Shown piece by piece: positions 51,225 through 62,810 of a stretch of 64,000 nt of DNA. The position numbers were made by a program, and so were the translations under genes. Under the pieces are notes generated by a model. That model saw only the letters and a program-made list of their open reading frames with translations. It was not told where the DNA came from and searched no databases. The stretch spans positions 5,929,561-5,993,560 of the forward strand of contig NC_088775.1 in the NCBI RefSeq assembly GCF_954871325.1, in the 5' to 3' direction. The first letter of the stretch is position 1, and each line of letters starts with the position of its first letter. Source of the stretch: Gordionus sp. m RMFG-2023. Lineage: Eukaryota > Nematomorpha > Gordioida > Chordodea > Parachordodidae.

Positions 51225-52350
51225 CTTAAATCCTTATATATAATTGTAATAGTTATTACATGGAATCAATTTTTATGTGCATAAGATATGGTTACCTACC
51301 AAATATTATAATTCCACCATTATATAATTGTAATTGAGTTTGCAAGAATATTTTTATTATGATTAGTATTTCACATAATATATTTATACATAATTAAGTA
51401 ATAAAATATATGCCTCTTTTACATATTTACAATAAAAAAATTATTTGTAGGGCATATACTTCCAACAATCCATAAGAGATTAGATTCTTATGATCTTCTA
51501 ACATTATTCACATTTAAAAATATATTTTCTTGTATAAAAAATAAATTTAATATTTCTAAACCATAAATTTTGGTTTAACCCATTCCATCAATTTTGGAAT
51601 TTCTATTTTATAAATCATAACTATTCTCTTCTTATGGTCCAATTAAATTAAATTATTTTTAATCATAAGGCGTATGGGATTACAAGTTCTAAGATGAAAA
51701 TTTTTTATTAAAACCCTCTAAAATATATCTCTCTAACCCATATCTCTTAAACCTATAATTAACCCTAACTAGCCTTTAATCCTACAAACATGTTTAGCTT
51801 TATATACTCATCCAATTAAAAAATTTCTTTGAGTCAGATTCCTTGAGTTGTATTTATCATTTTTTATATAATTTATCGGTATATATCAATGACATACATA
51901 TATATAAAATGTATAAAATAATATATTCGAAAACCTTATAAAAAGAACCATAACCATATATAATTGTATTATTTTTATTAAGCATCCAAATGGCTTTTAT
52001 AATATCGTCAAATATTGAAATATATTATTTTTTAACTACCAATATGACAAATATAATTATTCTTAAATGCGAATTATAATTACAAATAGCAATAGCCAAA
52101 AATTATATTATCTAAAAAAAAATTAAAATAAAATTAATTTATTGAAACCTCATGATCATTATTATTTTTACAAATATTCCTAGTTAAACAATAATATTTT
52201 ATCGATTAATAAATATATAATAGATGGTATTCGATTTTGAAAAGGTTATATTGGTTATTAAAATAATTTTTTAACTTAATAGTAACCGATTCAGCGATAT
52301 TTATAATTATAAATATAGGTTATTTTTAGGATAAAATTTAACTCATAAGT
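51225..52350. repeat. Dispersed ~1-kb repeat (copy 2)
   Basis: Second copy of the repeat at 45810-46860, same orientation, with small insertions such as the one around 51690. It is followed within 400 bp by a hAT-like right end, so the repeat may be the inside of a hAT-type non-autonomous element. Confidence 0.6.
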
Positions 52351-52689
52351 TAGAAAATCCATTAAAATTTTACTCACTCATAAAGTTTTTAATGCAACTA
52401 GATTTAAAGAAGAATAAAAATATTATATATAGTGATTGAAATTTTTTATATAATGGATTCACGATCTTTGTAACGTTTATTTTGTTGATTAAACTGCCGA
52501 ATTTTTCTTTTATCAATTATCAATTAATCAGCATATGTAAATCAGTCAGAGAAGTTAAGATATGATCTGTATATAAAATAAAAGTTTTAAAACTGAACCC
52601 TAAGAGGATTCGCTATATGTATCTTTCCATATTGATATTTAAAAATAAATGTAATTACTTCAAATTCATGTGTGAGAGACTCGGTGATC

Positions 52690-52733
52690 ACCCCCCCCCC
52701 CCTCTTCTAGAAAAATCTTGATAACGCCTATGT
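52690..52733. mobile_element. hAT-like right terminus (CTTGATAACGCCTATG)
   Basis: A C-run, then TCTTCTAGAAAAATCTTGATAACGCCTATG, parallels the right end of the element at 25279-26401 (C-run, TTTAGGAAAATCTTGGCTACGCCTATG). The left end of this copy was not located; the 1-kb repeat before it may be its body. Confidence 0.5.
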
Positions 52734-53135
52734 GGGTCATTAAAATTCTTTAGTTGTCATCAGAATAAAGCATTTGTGACAGAAACTAGTAGTATTTTAC
52801 AACAAATTATTTTTTGGTTTTTAAAAAATAAAATACAAAAAATTATAAATTATAATCTTGATTCATCTTTATTTCACATATTGATTTACTGGTATCGTCC
52901 CTCTAATTCGTATGAAAATTTAGGAAATAGGTTTTTTGTCGTAATTGCAATAGTTCGTTCCCAAAAAAAATAGTTCGTTCCCAAAGTAGTTTGTTCCCAA
53001 AATAATTATGAAAATCCAAGAGATTAATGCTAAATCGCAACAATTATCAATAAGAAAATTGTAAAGTATATATTATTTAATTTGCATATAATAATTAATT
53101 TTTTTAGAAAACTAGGCAAAACAAAGAGTGCAAAT

Positions 53136-55556
53136 AAACAAAGCTATTATTCAAATTCTAATAATCAAATGGTTCAATATAGTTTGTTCAAATCAAAATA
53201 CAACAATAATATTATCTATTCTAAGAAAAATTTAATTCAATTTATACATTATCATGCAAAAAAAAGAGATTGCATTTTTATATATTAATTAAAATTTTTA
53301 TTATGAGATATTTCATATAAATTTTAATAATGTTATATCAAAGATATATTTATAATAAAGAGTTTGCTAAAATATTGTAAATTATCTGCTATTTATATCA
53401 TTTTTAAACAAAGCTATTATTCAAATTCTAATAATCAAATGGTTCAATATAGTTTGATCAAATCAAAATACAACAATAATATTATCTATTCTAAGAAAAA
53501 TTTAATTCAATTTATACATTATCATGCAAAAAAAAGAGATTGCATTTTTATATATTAATTAAAATTTTTATTATGAGATATTTCATATAAATTTTAATAA
53601 TGTTATATCAAAGATATATTTATAATAAAGAGTTTGCTAAAATATTGTAAATTATCTGCTATTTATATCATTTTTAAACAAAGCTATTATTCAATTCTAA
53701 TAATCAAATGGTTCAATATAGTTTGATCAAATCAAAATACAACAATAATATTATCTATTCTAACAAAAATTTATACATTATCATGCAAAAAAAAGAGATT
53801 ACATTTTTATATATTAACTAAAAATTTTATTATGAGATATTTCATATAAATTTTAATAATGTTATATCAAAGATATATTTATAATAAAGAGTTTGCTAAA
53901 ATATTGTAAATTATCTGCTATTTATATCATTTTTAAACAAAGCTATTATACAAATTCTAATAATCAAATGGTTAGTTTGATCAAATCAAAATACAACAAT
54001 AATATTATCTATTCTAAGAAAAATTTAATTCAATTTATACATTATCATGCAAAAAAAAGAGATTGCATTTTTATATATTAATTAAAATTTTTATTATGAG
54101 ATATTTCATATAAATTTTAATAATGTTATATCAAAGATATATTTATAATAAAGAGTTTGCTAAAATATTGTAAATTATCTGCTATTTATATCATTTTTAA
54201 ACAAAGCTATTATACAAATTCTAATAATCAAATGGTTAGTTTGATCAAATCAAAATACAACAATAATATTATCTATTCTAAGAAAAATTTAATTCAATTT
54301 ATACATTATCATGCAAAAAAAGAGATTGCATTTTTATATATTAATTAAAATTTTTATTATGAGATATTTCATATAAATTTTAATAATGTTATATCAAAGA
54401 TATATTTATAATAAAGAGTTTGCTAAAATATTGTAAATTATCTGCTATTTATATCATTTTTAAACAAAGCTATTATTCAAATTCTAATAATCAAATGGTT
54501 CAATATAGTTTGATCAAATCAAAATACAACAATAATATTATCTATTCTAAGAAAAATTTAATTCAATTTATACATTATCATGCAAAAAAAAGAGATTGCA
54601 TTTTTATATATTAATTAAAATTTTTATTATGAGATATTTCATATAAATTTTAATGTTATATCAAAGATATATTTATAATAAAGAGTTTGCTAAAATATTG
54701 TAAATTATCTGCTATTTATATCATTTTTAAACAAAGCTATTATTCAATTCTAATAATCAAATGGTTCAATATAGTTTGATCAAATCAAAATACAACAATA
54801 ATATTATCTATTCTAACAAAATTTAATTCAATTTATACATTATCATGCAAAAAAAAGAGATTACATTTTTATATATTAACTAAAAATTTTATTATGAGAT
54901 ATTTCATATAAATTTTAATAATGTTATATCAAAGATATATTTATAATAAAGAGTTTGCTAAAATATTGTAAATTATCTGCTATTTATATCATTTTTAAAC
55001 AAAGCTATTATACAAATTCTAATAATCAAATGGTTAGTTTGATCAAATCAAAATACAACAATAATATTATCTATTCTAAGAAAAATTTAATTCAATTTAT
55101 ACATTATCATGCAAAAAAAAGAGATTGCATTTTTATATATTAATTAAAATTTTTATTATGAGATATTTCATATAAATTTTAATAATGTTATATCAAAGAT
55201 ATATTTATAATAAAGAGTTTGCTAAAATATTGTAAATTATCTGCTATTTATATCATTTTTAAACAAAGCTATTATACAAATTCTAATAATCAAATGGTTA
55301 GTTTGATCAAATCAAAATACAACAATAATATTATCTATTCTAAGAAAAATTTAATTCAATTTATACATTATCATGCAAAAAAAGAGATTGCATTTTTATA
55401 TATTAATTAAAAATTTTATTATGAGATATTTCATATAAATTTTAATGATGTTATATATCAAAGATATATTTATAATACAATTGTGCTGTCTATTATATAT
55501 TAATGGATCTAGAGCATTAAGAGTTTGCTAAAATATTGTAAATTATCTGCTATTTT
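53136..55556. repeat. Satellite, ~264-bp monomers with 4-monomer higher-order unit
   Basis: Monomers begin (at GAGTTTGCTAAAATATTG) near 53360, 53630, 53889, 54153, 54416, 54681, 54951 and 55215, after a partial one from 53136 and before a stub at 55521. Spacing is 259-270 bp. Monomers 1-4 match monomers 5-8 one for one: types 1/5 keep CAATATAGTTTGATC; types 2/6 carry ATTCAATTCTAA and ATTACATTT; types 3/7 and 4/8 share GGTTAGTTTGATC, and 4/8 lose one A in the CATGCAAAAAA run. The higher-order period is therefore about 1.06 kb. Each monomer has a 62-64-codon frame that is a by-product. Confidence 0.92.
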
Positions 55557-56377
55557 AATATATACTGTTCTTGTATTAATATAAATATTAATTACCATTT
55601 AGCCATTTAAATTTAATTTAAAATAAAAAGCATTTTTTAATTTATTTGCCAAATCTGTTACAACGTTTAAAATTATACAATTTTATAATCGCTTCAAATA
55701 TATTTGTGGCCATTTTAGGTCATTTGACGTTTTTTCACAAATGTTCATACGATCTAAGGGATTTAGAATTAAGTAAAAGTCTCACTTTTTATTATTTCCC
55801 AGAGTAATGGTAAGATCTTCGGAGTAGATGGGAAATATCAATTTAACTCATAAAACAACAAATATACATTTTTAATTAATAAATAATTAAAACAAATTAT
55901 TAACGTAGATAATTCCTGACACAAATAGGATATCCATTTAGTAAATTAGTGCATTGCAGCAAATTTTCGCGCTTTTTCCTGAATGACAATACGACCTTTA
56001 AAAATTTTATTTCCCCTCCCTCTCCAATAAATCAAAAATTCATTTTTTACTTACCATATAAATATTTTTACAAAAAAGTAAACTATCTGCAATCGCGAGT
56101 TTTAACCCAAACGCCAGCCCTGTATTGTTTTAAAAAATTTATACACGATGCTCCCGGTTTGTATTTTAAATTCACCCACCTGCCCTTTTATCTAAAAATT
56201 TATTCAACCCAACCGCCCAATGTTAAAAAATTATTAATTGGTTCTATTATAAATATAATAGGTTAAAATATCATGTTTTAGTGCAACATTCTACAAATGT
56301 CTCCTATGTAGGTACATACATAAATACATTTTAAATAATGAATTGTCAATCTATTGTGTGCATTTGTACATTGCTCC
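55557..56377. other. No firm gene; cryptic repeat
   Basis: A short plus-strand tail-like frame follows tttcccag at 55802 (SNGKIFGVDGKYQ, then stop) but has no partner. A 105-codon plus-strand frame at 55949-56266 overlaps the GGCCCG-type cryptic repeat and is not accepted as coding. Confidence 0.4.
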
Positions 56378-58319
56378 TTAGATCGGGGAAACGTCTCCCT
56401 CCATATCCCTCATGGTCGGAGAAAGTTTCTCTTTAACTGACTGGAGAGTGCTAACTTTATTAAATTTACAAGTATTTTTCCTTTTTATAATATATTTTGT
56501 CTATGTTGAATATTTGTACAATATTAATTTCAGAATATGTTTGTGTAGCGTTGGTATACGTTCTCGTCATATTTCCTCGTAGGGTACTGAGATTTCCTAA
56601 ATGTGGTGAGGTGAAATTTATGTCGGCATTATTTGCGTCAATGTTTGCTGCCTCTAGAGAAATTTTTTAAAATTATTAACGTCAATTCCAAATAAAAATT
56701 TTTGATGAATATCATATTCCAATGTAAATATCTGTAAGAGAAGAGAAGAGAAGAGAAGAGAAGAGAAGAGAAGAGAAGAGAAGAGAAGAGAAGAGAAGAG
56801 AAGAGAAGAGAAGAGAAGAGAAGAGAAGAGAAGAGAAGAGAGAAGAGAATCAAAATTTTGATTAATTAATATTTAGAATCATTATTATCAAATATTTAAT
56901 GCACAGAAAAAAAAATTCAAATATAAACGGTAAAATTGAGTATTTAAAAAAAAACTATGGCCGAATAAATACTTAAATTCTTTAATTAAATATAATTCCA
57001 TTTTATCATTATACTATTCAATTTTTATTTGCATATTTAATATTAAACAAAACTAAAAAAAAATTAATTTGCATAACATAATATACGACCGGTGATTAGT
57101 GGGTATATCTATAGCATACGATAGAGGGGGTATAACTCAAGATCATCATTAAAAGGGGGTGGGGAGTGAATCTATTGACATTAGAATAAATAAGAAGGGG
57201 AGTGTAATATCAAGTGATAGTGGGGCGAAAGTAATATATCATTGAGTTAAGGGATATTGTGTAGAAGTATCTGTTTAGAACATTAAAGGGTTTAGTGTAG
57301 AAGCGTCTAATTATTTAATAAATATATATTTATAAATTTAAAACATACCTTTTCCCTATAAGCTATCTATCAGTTTAGAGATCATAATTTCACCTGGATT
57401 ACTTTTGCACGATTGTTTAAGTTTTCTTTTCTTTTTAATATCAGACATTGTAGGTAATTCATCTTTAGGCCCCTCCAAATTCTCATCACTATACATATTC
57501 TTAGAGGCCTCCATAAGAATTTCAGTGCGTCTTTTATCCGCCTCCTTTGTTATACTTTCGGTTTCTAATTTTTTTTTCCTCTGAAGCAACATGAAATGGA
57601 TCAAGAAGATTGAACCTCCAATTACTAACATTAGCATTGTAAAAGAAAGTGAGTATAATATGTATTTACCAATTTTATTATCTCTTGGCATTTTATTCTG
57701 CATCGAATTTTCATCTTGATTGGATGGCGGAATATAACACGAAACCTCTCGCTTAGGGCCCCACTTTTCGCAGGAACAATTAAAAGGATTATGAGCTAAT
57801 ATTTTCTTTCCCTGTTTTTTATTGGCAGAAGAAGTGTTATTTTTGAATCGATTGAATTTCTTTTGTTTTTTTTCTAATAAAGTTTTAGCGTTCCAGCATA
57901 AATCAAAACGAAGACACGAATTTACGAATTTACAAGCATTTTCCCAACAGTGATATGACAATAAAATCTCCTGGGACATACAAGTGCATCTAATATTGAA
58001 TACATATTTCCTGTAACTCATATTATTTACCTTATAATGAGGTGAACTGAATCAAAATATTATATATTATTTTCTTAAATTGGAAGAAACTTTTAAAAAA
58101 TAAAATTACAACATTTATACTCTTACACTGAATAACTTTTGAATTTTAGGATTTTAGCTAAAATCATCTTATAGCCCTAGCCCCTCACCCTTTATATTTA
58201 TATAATATATATACCCGCGCTTTTCTACATTAACACAATTTGGAAAGAAATCGCATATTGGCTTTAGCTCAGCACATATCCTGATAAATTGGCAGTGTAT
58301 AATACATCGAATAGTGTAA
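56378..58319 (-). CDS. Cys-rich single-pass membrane protein, 3' part (GDNF-receptor-alpha-like, tentative)
   Basis: Exon 58319-58215 (phase 2 at both ends) encodes YTIRCIIHC, ICAELKPIC and FFPNC. It joins in phase exon 58010-57356: CTCMSQEILL, HCWENACKFVNSC, LRFDLC, FNCSCEKWG, then a membrane span YILYSLSFTMLMLVIGGSIF... followed by QRKKK and a charged tail ending KLIDSL. The Cys spacing loosely recalls GFR-alpha/GAS1 domains, and such receptors bind secreted ligands at the cell surface, but GFR-alphas are usually GPI-anchored, so the family is a guess. A strong donor at 57394 (CCAG/GTGAAA) would skip that stop and join in phase exon 56653-56520 (ANIDANNADINF, SPHLGNLSTLRG, TQTYSEINI) and a last exon from 56454, ending at 56410, or at 56378 in another frame. 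The signal peptide and 5' exons were not found. Confidence 0.6.
56738..56846. repeat. (AAGAG)n microsatellite
   Basis: About 22 near-perfect units of AAGAG. It gives a spurious Leu/Ser/Phe-rich frame on the minus strand. It lies between the main exon and the alternative tail exons of the membrane-protein gene, that is, in the intron of the spliced version. Confidence 0.95.
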
Positions 58320-58399
58320 CTGTAAATGCAAAATGGGATGAAGAATTTTTTTAAGAGCGAAAAATATTTTATTGAACATAAATTATATACCATAAAGTC

Positions 58400-59149
58400 C
58401 TATGAAAATTAAAAATTATCATTATATAAATAATATAAATTAAGCAAGCAAAACTAAAAGCTTGCAATGCAAGTATATAAAAAACTAAATGACGTTCTAT
58501 GAATTTTTATGAATGATGATGAGAAAATTTTAGATTCATGATTTTTCTTTACAATAATTAAATAATTTCAGAACGAACGAAAATAATTGATAAAAATCCT
58601 TCCTTTAGAAATAATAAATCGTAAGAGATTATCTGGGGAGGAAAACTAGGGCCCATTACCAGCTTCACCAGTAATTAAATCTACATCAACGGTGGATACA
58701 CTACACTACACGGAGGTAATCATTTTATATTGAAATGGTATAAAAACTGGCTTTTATAATTTAAAATATTATCACAACATTCAAATTATCAATGGTATAA
58801 TTAGATAGTTGACGAATATACATAAAAATTGTATACACAACTGCTCTTAAGAGCTTTTATGCTTAGACTGTATCAAAATATAAAATATTTTTTATCCCAA
58901 AATTGATTTATTTGTAACATACTAGCTGATAGCCCATCAAGAATGATAGGGAATCAGAATTTGATCCTTAATTTGTTGATAGATAAATCAGAAATTTACC
59001 CTTTTTTTGATGAGTAGGAATTGTAGAAAATATTGATTTTAATCAAATTTATTTAATATTCTGTAAGCCCAACCTCCACCATTTATAAATATACAATAAA
59101 ATAATTTTAGATGAATGCCATTATAGGGCCACATAACTAAACTTGACTG
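58400..59149. other. No firm gene
   Basis: This should contain 5' exons or introns of the membrane-protein gene. A short minus-strand tail-like frame near 58650-58710 (VDLITGEAGNGP then stop) ends in a stop and does not join the known exons. Nothing else is supported. Confidence 0.35.
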
Positions 59150-59790
59150 AACATATTATTTTATTATAAATTATGAAATGACTAATATGGTAGGGAGATC
59201 TCCATATTCAATTTTTATATTATATTTGTTTTACAAATTTTAACCTCATGAGATTTAGACCTGCCCACTTAAGGTGATAATGAACATTATAGTCAAAAAA
59301 TATTTTAATCTTTTAGTTTGATATCCATATTGAATATTTTAGATCCGACCACTTAATGTGATATTTAATATTGTAGTCAAAAGATATTTTAATTACCTTT
59401 TATTTGGTACCCATATCAAATTTTTATTTTTAACCTACCTCCCATCCCGGACCTAATTCAAACCATTAAGAGACCAAGAGTGAATAATATTATTTTGGAC
59501 AAAAGATATTTTTAATTAGCTTCTATTGGATTCCCATTATAATATTTTGTGTTGAAAAAAATATTCCTCACCCCCCCCCTCCTCTCCCCAGATCTAGACC
59601 CGCCAACTTAGAGGGATAATTATCATTATTATTTAACCTTTTATTTCATATCCATATCAAATTTCCATTTTAACCCCCCCCCCCTCGTCCAGGCCAAGTT
59701 CAACCCAATTAAGACCAAGAGTAAATAATATTATTTCAGTCAAGCCTCTATTCGATACCCATATCAATATGTTTTCCAAAAATAACCTGC
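59150..59790. repeat. Degenerate ~150-bp minisatellite, reverse orientation
   Basis: Units contain CCCATATCAAATTT, a C-run with TCCTCTCCCC or CCTACCTCCC, GACC(T/A)GCC(C/A)ACTTA, and TATTTTAATTACCTTTTATT. These are the complements of the units at 62090-62810 (GATATGGGTATCAAATAAAAGG, G-runs). About four to five units, with length varying by indels. Confidence 0.65.
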
Positions 59791-61208
59791 AGATTTACTA
59801 TTTGTACGCGTCGGTCCTGATCAAAAAAAAAATTCGGCCCGTGTGTTATTTCATATTAAATCAACCAAAAAAACTTGGTTTTCAACCTGACCCCCTTCAA
59901 TTTTTTATAAAAATTTGTATGTAGGTAGCAGGCATATCAGAGACCAGCAATGGTATCATTTGAACTGCCTGGGCCGGATTTTTTTTTTTAAAAATATGTC
60001 ATGTTTATTATTAATTTTTATAGCTAATAATGGCGATTTATTTGGTTTTAAAATATACGACGGCGTATTTTTTCAAAAAATTTTTTAGATCCGGCCCGGG
60101 TATTTGAAATAATAGGCCCCGACCGGGTAAATATACAATGAAAATCAACTTATTATTAAAAACCGGAAATAGAAAACCGGAAATTTACATAAAAGAAAAC
60201 TAATATTTTTCTTCAATTTTTTACAGATAAACATTATACTCCCCAATATTTGTACAAAATCTAATATACTCCCAAATGGTTGTAATGAATCCTAGACTGG
60301 GACGAATATTGGGCTAAGATATATTGCACTTTGGAAATAAGTTGTAATTTAAAAGATGGTCAATATGCTAGAAAATAAAAACTAAAATCCTGATAAAACC
60401 CGACTATTTATGTTTTTTAAATATAAATAACGCAAAAAGTTTGCAACAATCGTCATTTCTATTGATTACATTACTTTCTATGAAATTAAATTACGTATTA
60501 TTATCCAATTTATTTATAAGTTACAACAACTGTCATAATTTTCATTTTTTATTTTTAACCAAAATAGTTTAAATGACTACTTCAGAAAAAAATTTTTTAT
60601 TTCACTACCAGTAATGTGCTGTAATCAGGGTTACCACCAGATTCATTCTAACAAAAAGTGGGAGAATTCACTTGAATTTGAATTTATCATAGGTAATTTA
60701 TTTGAAATTCATATTTTTTTTTCTAAATACGAAAGGATTGTTTTAACGAATTCATCGGCTTCATTTTGAAATGATATTTGTTTCTTAGTTTCAGGACCTA
60801 GGGATATTTAACACTATTTTTGAGCTTTTGTTCTTCTACATGTTAAGTTTTGATATTTTTGAATTAGGAAAAAGTAGATGCTTGACTTATAAAATTTAAA
60901 TTTATGGGTTAGCTTAATTATTTTTTGAAATATAAATATATTGTATTTTAGAATTTTCGCGTTTCTAAAGATGGTCATATCTTAGAATGTGAGCTGAGTT
61001 GGGAATTAAAATTGTATATTTTTACTAGCATCATACAAATTTTTAAAAATATATCGAAGGGTTTTGGATTGAATCTTCAGTTGATTTGAAATGGGATACA
61101 TATATAACATACTTATTAAGCATTTTACCGATCGTTTATCTGCATAGCTTTTCAAATTATAAAATTTCCATATGTCATAAAAGAAGTGAGTTTGGCTCAC
61201 CACACTTT
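59791..61208. other. AT-rich DNA with cryptic GGCCCG repeat
   Basis: The patch 59960-60130 belongs to the degenerate GGCCCG class. A minus-strand frame near 60220-60310 starts after cttag with PNIRPSLGFITT but has no partner. Confidence 0.35.
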
Positions 61209-61284
61209 CTATTTGTCTCCTATTTCCTGATCCCCTTGTAATTTAATACAGTCATTTATATAATCATCAGTCATCACTCTCTCC
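61209..61284 (-). CDS. Candidate terminal exon, unrecognised
   Basis: After the acceptor acgtatgtag the minus strand encodes ERVMTDDYINDC then IKLQGDQEIGDK and TAG. It needs two bases from an upstream exon. The composition is acidic and unlike the A+T noise. It cannot be the exon before 58319 because no phase-2 donor is present. No partner was found, so this is a weak call. Confidence 0.25.
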
Positions 61285-62089
61285 CTACATACGTAATTAA
61301 CTGAATTGGTATAGAGTAAAAGAGAGATAATATGATACTTATCGAAAATATACTTTTACCTTAAAAAGTGTATTAAATTTTGAATATTGTGCGTATCATT
61401 GTTGCTTTTCATTTGATTGAATATCATCCAAAATAATGATTATTTTATTAATATTTTATTGAAAATATCTTAAAATAGAAAATTGATAAGTAAATTGTTT
61501 TATGATATATAATTTTTAATATATATTTTATTTACTTTTATTTTTTACAGATAAATGGCGATATAATCGTTATATTCGGCCTTGCCCGGATATTTTTTAA
61601 AAAAAAAAATATTTAAGCCCAGCTCGGCCAGGTTATTTTTTTTTAAAAAGAATATTTTTTAGACCCTCGGGTATATATATTTAAAAAAATAAAAATCCAA
61701 CTCGGCCCAGTGTTTTTTTTATACTATATTTGTAATACAATATTATATCTTTCCTACATTTAATATTATATAATCGAGGTTAATCAAATTGCATATGATT
61801 AGAAGATAAATTTGATAATTATATAAATGTATATTGTATATATGTCGTAATTTTTAAAGGGATTATAACTAACCGGGATTTTCACGGGATTTAAAGGGAC
61901 CCCTTTAAGATTTCAATTTTTTAAAGGATAAATAACTATACGGCATTATCACGTTTGAACCATGATATATGGATCTTATTTTAAAAAGCGTTTTACGCGC
62001 GTTTCGCTTTATTTTTTTTTAAAATTATTTGTTATTTATTATTTTCAATGTTGTTTTTTTTTGACCTTATGAAATATGATATGTCTAAT

Positions 62090-62810
62090 GTAGGGTATCA
62101 ATCGATAGCTAATCAAAAGATCTATTCAACTGGAAGTCAATCTCTCCCCCATAATGAGCGGGTCAAGGTTTTGGGTGGGGGGCGTCAGAAATATTTTTAT
62201 CAACACAAAATATGGGTATCAAATAAATGCTAATTTTAATATTGTTTGACTGAAAGTCTTCATTTTTATTCTAGATGGGTATGACTTGGTCAGGGCCGGT
62301 GGGTGGAGAGGGGAGGGGGTGTGAAATTTTTTTTTTGATATGGGTATTAAATAAAAGGCAATTTTTATATAGTTTGACTGAAAGTTTTCATTCTTGGTCT
62401 TGATGGGTATGACTTGGTCTGGGGAAGGAGGGTGGAGGGGGGGGTGTAAAAAGAATTTATTTTGATATGGGTATCAAATAAAAGGTAATTAAAATGTTTT
62501 TCTATTGTAATAATAATAATTACTCATAGATGGCGGGTCTAGGTCTTGGGGTCAGGAATATTTTTATCAACACAAAATATAGATATGTGTATCTCTTGGT
62601 CTTGATGGGTATGACTTGGTCTGGGGGGGGGGAATAGATGGAGAGGAGGGGTGTAAAAAATATTTTTTTTTTGATATGGGTATCAAATAAAAGGTAATTA
62701 AAATATCTTTTGACTGAAAGTCTGGTCTTGATAGGTATGATTGGGTCTGTGGGGTGTATGGAGGGGAGGGGGGAAATAATTTTTTTTGATATGGGTATCT
62801 AATAAAATAT
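62090..62810. repeat. Degenerate ~150-bp minisatellite, forward orientation
   Basis: Units have GATATGGGTATCAAATAAAAGG, TTTGACTGAAAGTCT, TTGGTCTTGATGGGTATGAC, TTGGTCTGGGG and a long G-rich run (GGAGGGGAGGGGGG), then a T-run. Four to five units. It is the inverted counterpart of the array at 59150-59790, with more weak units near 63360-63560 in the reverse sense. G-runs may form quadruplexes. Confidence 0.7.

Noticed and set aside
53364-55410. Seven repeated 62-64-codon frames
   Set aside because: They are the same stretch of the satellite monomer repeated, and monomers 2 and 6 carry frameshifts, so there is no sign of selection on the frame.
55949-56266. 105-codon plus-strand open frame
   Set aside because: It overlaps a GGCCCG-type cryptic repeat read in the C-rich sense, has no motif, and its end does not join in phase with neighbouring exon-like segments.
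56377-56669. Plus-strand exons in the same interval as the membrane-protein tail exons
   Set aside because: The plus frames are open but their phases do not match each other. The minus-strand reading has a better acceptor (tttctctag), joins the upstream exon in phase, and has a more protein-like composition.
56638-56853. 71-codon minus-strand frame rich in Leu-Phe-Ser
   Set aside because: It is produced by the (AAGAG)n microsatellite.
58640-58715. Minus-strand tail-like frame ending ITGEAGNGP
   Set aside because: It is very short, follows a stop, and does not join the neighbouring exons in any phase.
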